Made by a program: the position numbers and the translations under genes | Assembly (NCBI GenBank): GCA_016293915.1 | Contig: JAEDCY010000064.1 | Location: forward strand, 1-9,376 | DNA from: Treponema sp. | Lineage (GTDB): Bacteria; Spirochaetota; Spirochaetia; Treponematales; Treponemataceae | Direction of reading: 5' to 3' | DNA length: 9,376 nt | Part shown: positions 5,653 through 9,376 of the stretch, piece by piece | Layout of the letters: each line of letters begins with the position of its first letter | Position numbering within the stretch: position 1 is the first letter of the stretch | Notes under the pieces: generated by a model | Database searches by the model: none | What the model saw: the letters and a program-made list of their open reading frames with translations, nothing else | What the model was told of the DNA's origin: nothing

Positions 5653-6240
5653 ATGGACGAGAAAATATTGGAGACAGCAAAACAGAATGGAAATCTCATA
5701 ACCACGGCACAAGTTCGTACCATCGGACTGTCTAATACCATGCTGTCAAAATATGTGGACTCTGGCTCTTTAATCCGTGTGTGTCATGGAATTTACGCTT
5801 TGCCTGATAGTGTAATAGATGATATGTACGTTTTGAACCTCAGAAGTCAGAAAATTGTATTTTCCCATGAAAGTGCGCTTTTTCTTAATGGCATCTCGGA
5901 CAGAACACCTTTTTCTGCAACGGTAACTATCCCTTCCAATGCGGCTGTTTCTGCTGATATAAAAAGTGAATGTACTTGTTTTTACATTCAGCCGGATTTA
6001 TATGAACTTGGACTTGAAGAACGAAAGACGACATTCGGAAATTCTGTCCGCTGCTATAATGCAGAAAGAACAGTCTGTGACATTTTGCGGAGCCGTTCCC
6101 GCATGGACGAAGAGACTGTTGTTTCCGCTGTAAAAAACTATGTGCTGTCAAAAGACAAAGATTTTTTTCGCCTTTATGAATATGCGCAGAAGTTCAAGGT
6201 TTCTGAGCAGGTCAGAAAATACATGGAGGTGCTTGTATGA
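5653..6240 (+). CDS. abiEi: AbiEi-type antitoxin, DNA-binding autoregulator
   Basis: A 195-residue protein with the AbiEi layout. Residues about 1-50 form the N-terminal winged HTH ('LITTAQVRTIGLSNTMLSKY' then 'GSLIRVCHGIYALP'), and the rest is the antitoxin domain with the family-typical 'FSHESALFLNGISDRTP' (70-86) and 'YNAERTVCDILR' (135-146). In type IV toxin-antitoxin systems AbiEi neutralises the nucleotidyltransferase toxin AbiEii without the two forming a stable complex, and represses its own operon through the N-terminal domain. AAGG (5642-5645) lies 7 bases before the ATG. The stop overlaps the toxin start as ATGA (6237-6240). The pair lies 68 bases after mod and directly before res, with its own promoter candidate. 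Confidence 0.88.
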   Translation: MDEKILETAKQNGNLITTAQVRTIGLSNTMLSKYVDSGSLIRVCHGIYALPDSVIDDMYVLNLRSQKIVFSHESALFLNGISDRTPFSATVTIPSNAAVSADIKSECTCFYIQPDLYELGLEERKTTFGNSVRCYNAERTVCDILRSRSRMDEETVVSAVKNYVLSKDKDFFRLYEYAQKFKVSEQVRKYMEVLV

Positions 6241-7088
6241 AACAAACAACGGCAAAGGCAATGAGCCTTCGTGCAAAGATAAACAATTACGCAAAAGAGC
6301 ATGGAATCCTTGCACAGGTCGTTTTGCAGAATTATATGTTTGAGTGCCTTTTGGATAGAATCTCACGCTCAAAGTATGTGGATAATTTTGTAATCAAGGG
6401 CGGAATCCTTGTCAGCTCGCTTGTAGGACTTGATGTGCGCTCTACCATGGATATGGACACAACTCTTGTTCATCTTTCCCTTACCGAAGAAAAGATAAAG
6501 GAAGCCATGAATGTCATTATCGCCGTTCCTGCCGATGATGGAGTCGTTTTTAATTTCGTTTCTGTTGAACCTATTAGAAAAGATGATGTTTACGGCGGTT
6601 TCTGCCTTAGGCTTGATGCAAAATACGAGAGTATAGAAACTCCGCTTTCGATAGATATTTCAACGGGAGATGTAATAACACCTGAACCGATGAACTACGG
6701 CTATAAAAGGCTTTTTAATAGCGAGAACGTCATTCCCTTACGTTCTTATCCGCTAGAAACAGTGCTTGCAGAAAAAATTGAAACAATAATCACACGCGGC
6801 ATTTTGAATACTCGACCTCGTGATTTTTACGATGTATATATTCTGACAAAAACTCAAGGATACAATGCAGAAACTTTGCGTAAAGCTATTTTTGCAACAG
6901 CGGAACATCGCGGAACAAAAGCAATCATGGAAGCAGAAACAAACAATCGCCTTGCTGTTATAGAAAACAGTTCGGAATTGCAATCGCAATGGGCAAAGTA
7001 CCAGAAGAAATTTCCGTATGCAAAAGACATAACATATCAAGAAACTGTAAATGCTGTAAAAGAGGTAATTCATGAAGTTTACTTTTAA
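6237..7088 (+). CDS. abiEii: AbiEii-type nucleotidyltransferase toxin (DUF1814)
   Basis: A 283-residue toxin of the AbiEii/MenT family. Motif I is KGG at 54-56 followed by the acidic pair D72 and D74 in 'RSTMDMD'. Further family motifs are 'LSIDISTGD' (D140, D145), 'LAEKIETI' with K180, and 'RPRDFYDVY' with D196 and D199. All residues expected for an active enzyme are present. AbiEii-like toxins transfer nucleotides to tRNA or related acceptors (shown for the MenT relatives) and stop growth, giving phage resistance by abortive infection. GGAGGT (6225-6230) lies 6 bases upstream of the ATG, and the ATGA overlap with abiEi couples their translation. The last 17 bases overlap the start of res, and the res ribosome binding site (AGAGG, 7061-7065) is inside this gene. 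Confidence 0.9.
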   Translation: MKQTTAKAMSLRAKINNYAKEHGILAQVVLQNYMFECLLDRISRSKYVDNFVIKGGILVSSLVGLDVRSTMDMDTTLVHLSLTEEKIKEAMNVIIAVPADDGVVFNFVSVEPIRKDDVYGGFCLRLDAKYESIETPLSIDISTGDVITPEPMNYGYKRLFNSENVIPLRSYPLETVLAEKIETIITRGILNTRPRDFYDVYILTKTQGYNAETLRKAIFATAEHRGTKAIMEAETNNRLAVIENSSELQSQWAKYQKKFPYAKDITYQETVNAVKEVIHEVYF

Positions 7089-9376
7089 GATACAAAAATA
7101 CCAAACTGAAGCTGTAGATGCTCTTGTAAAATGTTTTGAAGGCCAGCAGTTTGCAGATAAAGTTCAGTATTTACGCGACAAAGGAATTATGCCGCAGGTT
7201 CAGAAAATTGAGATAGCACAGAACGCTTTGTTTGATGAGGCGGCGTTACTTGCCTCGAATCCGTGTGACAATTTTGATGAAGAACTTGAACAGGCAGACA
7301 ACGGCTACCGCAATGCTGATTTGATTCTTGGCGAAAAGGAACTTCTGGAAAACATTCATAAGATTCAGGACGCAAATTTCATTATCCGCACAAATGAAGT
7401 AAAACGTACTGCAGGAGTCCCAAGTTTTGATATTGAAATGGAAACTGGAACCGGTAAAACTTATGTTTATACAAAAACAATGTATGAATTAAACAAGGCT
7501 TATGGCTGGAGTAAGTTTATGATTGTTGTTCCTTCTGTTGCAATCCGTGAAGGAATTTACAAGAGTCTTGAATATACTCAAGACCATTTTATGCAGCAGT
7601 ATGGAAAGAAAATCAGGTTCTTCATATACAATTCAAAGCGATTGAATATGATTGACCAGTTTTCTGCTAGTAGCGATATAAATGTAATGATTATCAATAC
7701 ACAAGCTTTTAATACTTCGCTGAACAAAGAAAAGAATGTTGAAGGCCGTAAAGGAAACGAGGCTGCCCGCATTATTTACACAAAGCGTGATGAGTTTGCA
7801 AGCCGCCGCCCAATTGATGTTATTGCAGCCAACAGACCTATTTTGATTCTTGATGAACCTCAGAGAATGGGAGATGAAAAATCAGCTACACAGAAAGCTT
7901 TAACTCAGTTTAAGCCTTTATTTGTAATTAACTATTCTGCTACTCATAAGATTCAGCATAATCTTGTTTACCGGCTGGATGCTTTGGATGCTTATAATCA
8001 GAAACTTGTAAAGAAGATTGAAGTAAAAGGCTTTAAACTTGAAAATATTGCCGGAACAAATACTTATATCTACGCAGATTCTATTATTCTTTCAAAAAAT
8101 GCTGCTCCTATGGTGAAGCTTGAGATTGAAGTTAAACAAGGAAATGGAATTAAACGACAATATGTAAAACTTAATCAGGGTGACAAGCTGGATGAAGCAA
8201 GTAAAGGACTTCCTGAATATAAAGGACTTTACATTGCTGAAATTTTGCCACAGGAAAACCTGATTCGCTTTAATAAAGCTGTTAGTGATAACTCTGATTC
8301 TACAGTTCTTAAAGTTGGAGAAATGACTGGAAACGTTGCAGAAAAAGATATTCGCCGTGTTCAGATCCGTGAAACTATCCGCAGCCATTTTAAGAAAGAA
8401 AAAGAGTTTTATGATGCAGGTCTTAGAATAAAAGTTTTGTCTTTGTTCTTTATTGATGAAGTTGCAAAATACCGCGCTTACGATGATGACGGAAATGAAG
8501 TCCTTGGTGAATATGGCGAAATGTTTGAACAGGAATACAAAACTGTTTTAAATGACTTTGTGGATATTAATCCTAACAGTTATTATCAAAAAGTTCTGCT
8601 TCCAGCTTCTGCCAAAATCAATACATGTCATGAAGGTTATTTTAGCCGTGATAAAAAAGGAAAGCTGACTGATTCATCTGGTGACAGCGATGAGGATATT
8701 TCAACATACGATTTAATTTTAAAGCGGAAAGATTTGCTTTTGGATTTTGCCATGCCTATTCGTTTTATCTTCTCTCACTCTGCTTTGCGGGAAGGTTGGG
8801 ACAATCCGAATGTATTCCAGATTTGTACTTTGAAACATTCTGACAATAACATCAGCCGCCGTCAGGAAGTTGGACGAGGTATGCGTCTTTGTGTAAATGA
8901 AGATGGTGCCCGCCAGGATAAAGAGGTACTGGCAGATGCTATTCATGATGTAAACACACTGACTGTAATTGCAAGTGAAAGCTACAGTGATTTTGTTGAT
9001 GGACTTCAGAAAGATATTACTGCTGAACTTAGCGATTCTAGACCTAAGATTGCAAGCATGAATTATTTTGAAGGTAAAACAATTACTGTTTGTGGACAGG
9101 AAATTGAACTTGATACAAAACAGGCCAAAATCATTTATCAGTATCTTTTGAAAAATGATTACATTGATGATGAAGACAGACCTACAGAAATTTATAAGAC
9201 TGCTGTTGAAGAACAATCTATCCAAAATCTTCCTGCAACACTGCATCAGACATTGCCTGAAGAATTATTTCAGAATGCAAATGCAACAACAGAGATTTTT
9301 GATCAGGTTCAGAAGTTGATACAGGCTGTTTATAATCCTTCTGTTCTTGTTGGAATGATTGATAATGGTCAGAAGC
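7072..9376 (+). CDS. res: type III restriction endonuclease subunit Res (3' end outside window)
   Basis: Open from ATG 7072 to the window end: 768 codons of a family that is usually near 950-1000 residues, so the C-terminal PD-(D/E)XK cleavage domain is largely or wholly missing from view. The helicase/translocase core is complete: Walker A ETGTGKT (124-130), the DEAD-type box ILDEPQ with D261-E262, motif III YSAT (288-291), 'SHSALREGWDNP' (568-579) and motif VI RRQEVGRGMR (596-605) with its arginine fingers. The N-terminal 'FKIQKYQTEAVDALVKCF' is typical. Res uses ATP to communicate along DNA between two inversely oriented Mod sites and cuts nearby; it needs Mod for site recognition. AGAGG lies 6 bases upstream of the ATG, within abiEii. 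Residues about 55-67 contain a short insert-like segment (LLASNPCDN) sharing DNA with the element in mod. Confidence 0.93.
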   Translation, partial: MKFTFKIQKYQTEAVDALVKCFEGQQFADKVQYLRDKGIMPQVQKIEIAQNALFDEAALLASNPCDNFDEELEQADNGYRNADLILGEKELLENIHKIQDANFIIRTNEVKRTAGVPSFDIEMETGTGKTYVYTKTMYELNKAYGWSKFMIVVPSVAIREGIYKSLEYTQDHFMQQYGKKIRFFIYNSKRLNMIDQFSASSDINVMIINTQAFNTSLNKEKNVEGRKGNEAARIIYTKRDEFASRRPIDVIAANRPILILDEPQRMGDEKSATQKALTQFKPLFVINYSATHKIQHNLVYRLDALDAYNQKLVKKIEVKGFKLENIAGTNTYIYADSIILSKNAAPMVKLEIEVKQGNGIKRQYVKLNQGDKLDEASKGLPEYKGLYIAEILPQENLIRFNKAVSDNSDSTVLKVGEMTGNVAEKDIRRVQIRETIRSHFKKEKEFYDAGLRIKVLSLFFIDEVAKYRAYDDDGNEVLGEYGEMFEQEYKTVLNDFVDINPNSYYQKVLLPASAKINTCHEGYFSRDKKGKLTDSSGDSDEDISTYDLILKRKDLLLDFAMPIRFIFSHSALREGWDNPNVFQICTLKHSDNNISRRQEVGRGMRLCVNEDGARQDKEVLADAIHDVNTLTVIASESYSDFVDGLQKDITAELSDSRPKIASMNYFEGKTITVCGQEIELDTKQAKIIYQYLLKNDYIDDEDRPTEIYKTAVEEQSIQNLPATLHQTLPEELFQNANATTEIFDQVQKLIQAVYNPSVLVGMIDNGQK
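7237..7272 (+). repeat. short relative of the mod palindromic element, inside res
   Basis: AATCCGTGTGACAAT (7258-7272) is identical to 5060-5074 in mod and is read in the same frame in both genes, giving SNPCDN. In both places it is preceded by a small inverted repeat containing GCGTTA or CCGTTA: here GAGGC (7237-7241) pairs with GCCTC (7252-7256). The GC-rich right-hand hairpins of the mod copy are absent, so this may be a truncated or minimal copy. Confidence 0.65.

Noticed and set aside
6140..6343. + strand frame overlapping the abiEi/abiEii junction
   Set aside because: It overlaps both genes in a third frame and has no ribosome binding site or family features.
8719..9246. Leftward open frame of 175 codons opposite res
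   Set aside because: The + strand has clear Res helicase motifs here; the opposite frame gives a Phe/Ile/Asn/Ser-rich composition typical of an antisense shadow of AT-rich coding DNA.
1..9376. CRISPR array, tRNA, rRNA, transposase or integrase
   Set aside because: No regularly spaced repeats, no cloverleaf-like sequence or recognisable RNA gene, and no transposase or recombinase motif was found on either strand.

Overview
The window is a low-GC bacterial accessory region in which every well-supported gene lies on the + strand. It looks like a compact defence island built around a type III restriction-modification (RM) system. There is no rRNA, tRNA or housekeeping marker, so taxonomy is inference. 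The AT-rich background, and a GC-rich palindromic element that keeps a reading frame open inside a protein gene, are most reminiscent to me of host-associated Treponema (spirochaetes). I hold that only moderately.

Layout. Bases 1-144 hold a possible divergent gene start and an extended -10 promoter. Then come a small XRE/Cro-type HTH regulator (145-363), a gene-poor stretch with an odd in-frame tail (364-493), and an OLD/AAA-like ATPase (494-1609). The ATPase is translationally coupled to a TOPRIM-like protein (1609-2346). A DUF1016/YhcG-type PD-(D/E)XK nuclease follows (2358-3416). The type III methyltransferase gene mod (3417-5584) is split into two frames at a run of eight G (4988-4995). 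An AbiE-type toxin-antitoxin pair (abiEi 5653-6240, abiEii 6237-7088) comes next. Last is the type III restriction subunit res (7072 to the window end, 3' end missing).

How it may work. Mod would methylate adenine in a short asymmetric site and, together with Res, cut unmethylated invading DNA. The G8 run sits so that one extra G (or two fewer) joins the two parts of mod into a single frame of about 722 residues. As read here mod is OFF, ending at residue 536 without its conserved C-terminal part. Because Res normally depends on Mod, this tract is a candidate ON/OFF switch for the whole RM system, and possibly a phasevarion. The AbiE pair lies between mod and res with its own candidate promoter and operator; the toxin gene overlaps res by 17 bases, so res is expected to be co-expressed with the toxin. 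Upstream, the ATPase/TOPRIM pair resembles two-gene OLD-type antiphage modules in the broad sense of PARIS. The nuclease gene begins with a copy of the first codons of mod, which suggests it was inserted at the mod start.

The most unusual points are the G8 frame break in mod, the GC-rich triple-hairpin coding insert just after it, a 15-base core of that insert recurring inside res, AbiE embedded between mod and res, and the 31-base mod-start duplication that would allow in-frame excision of the nuclease gene.
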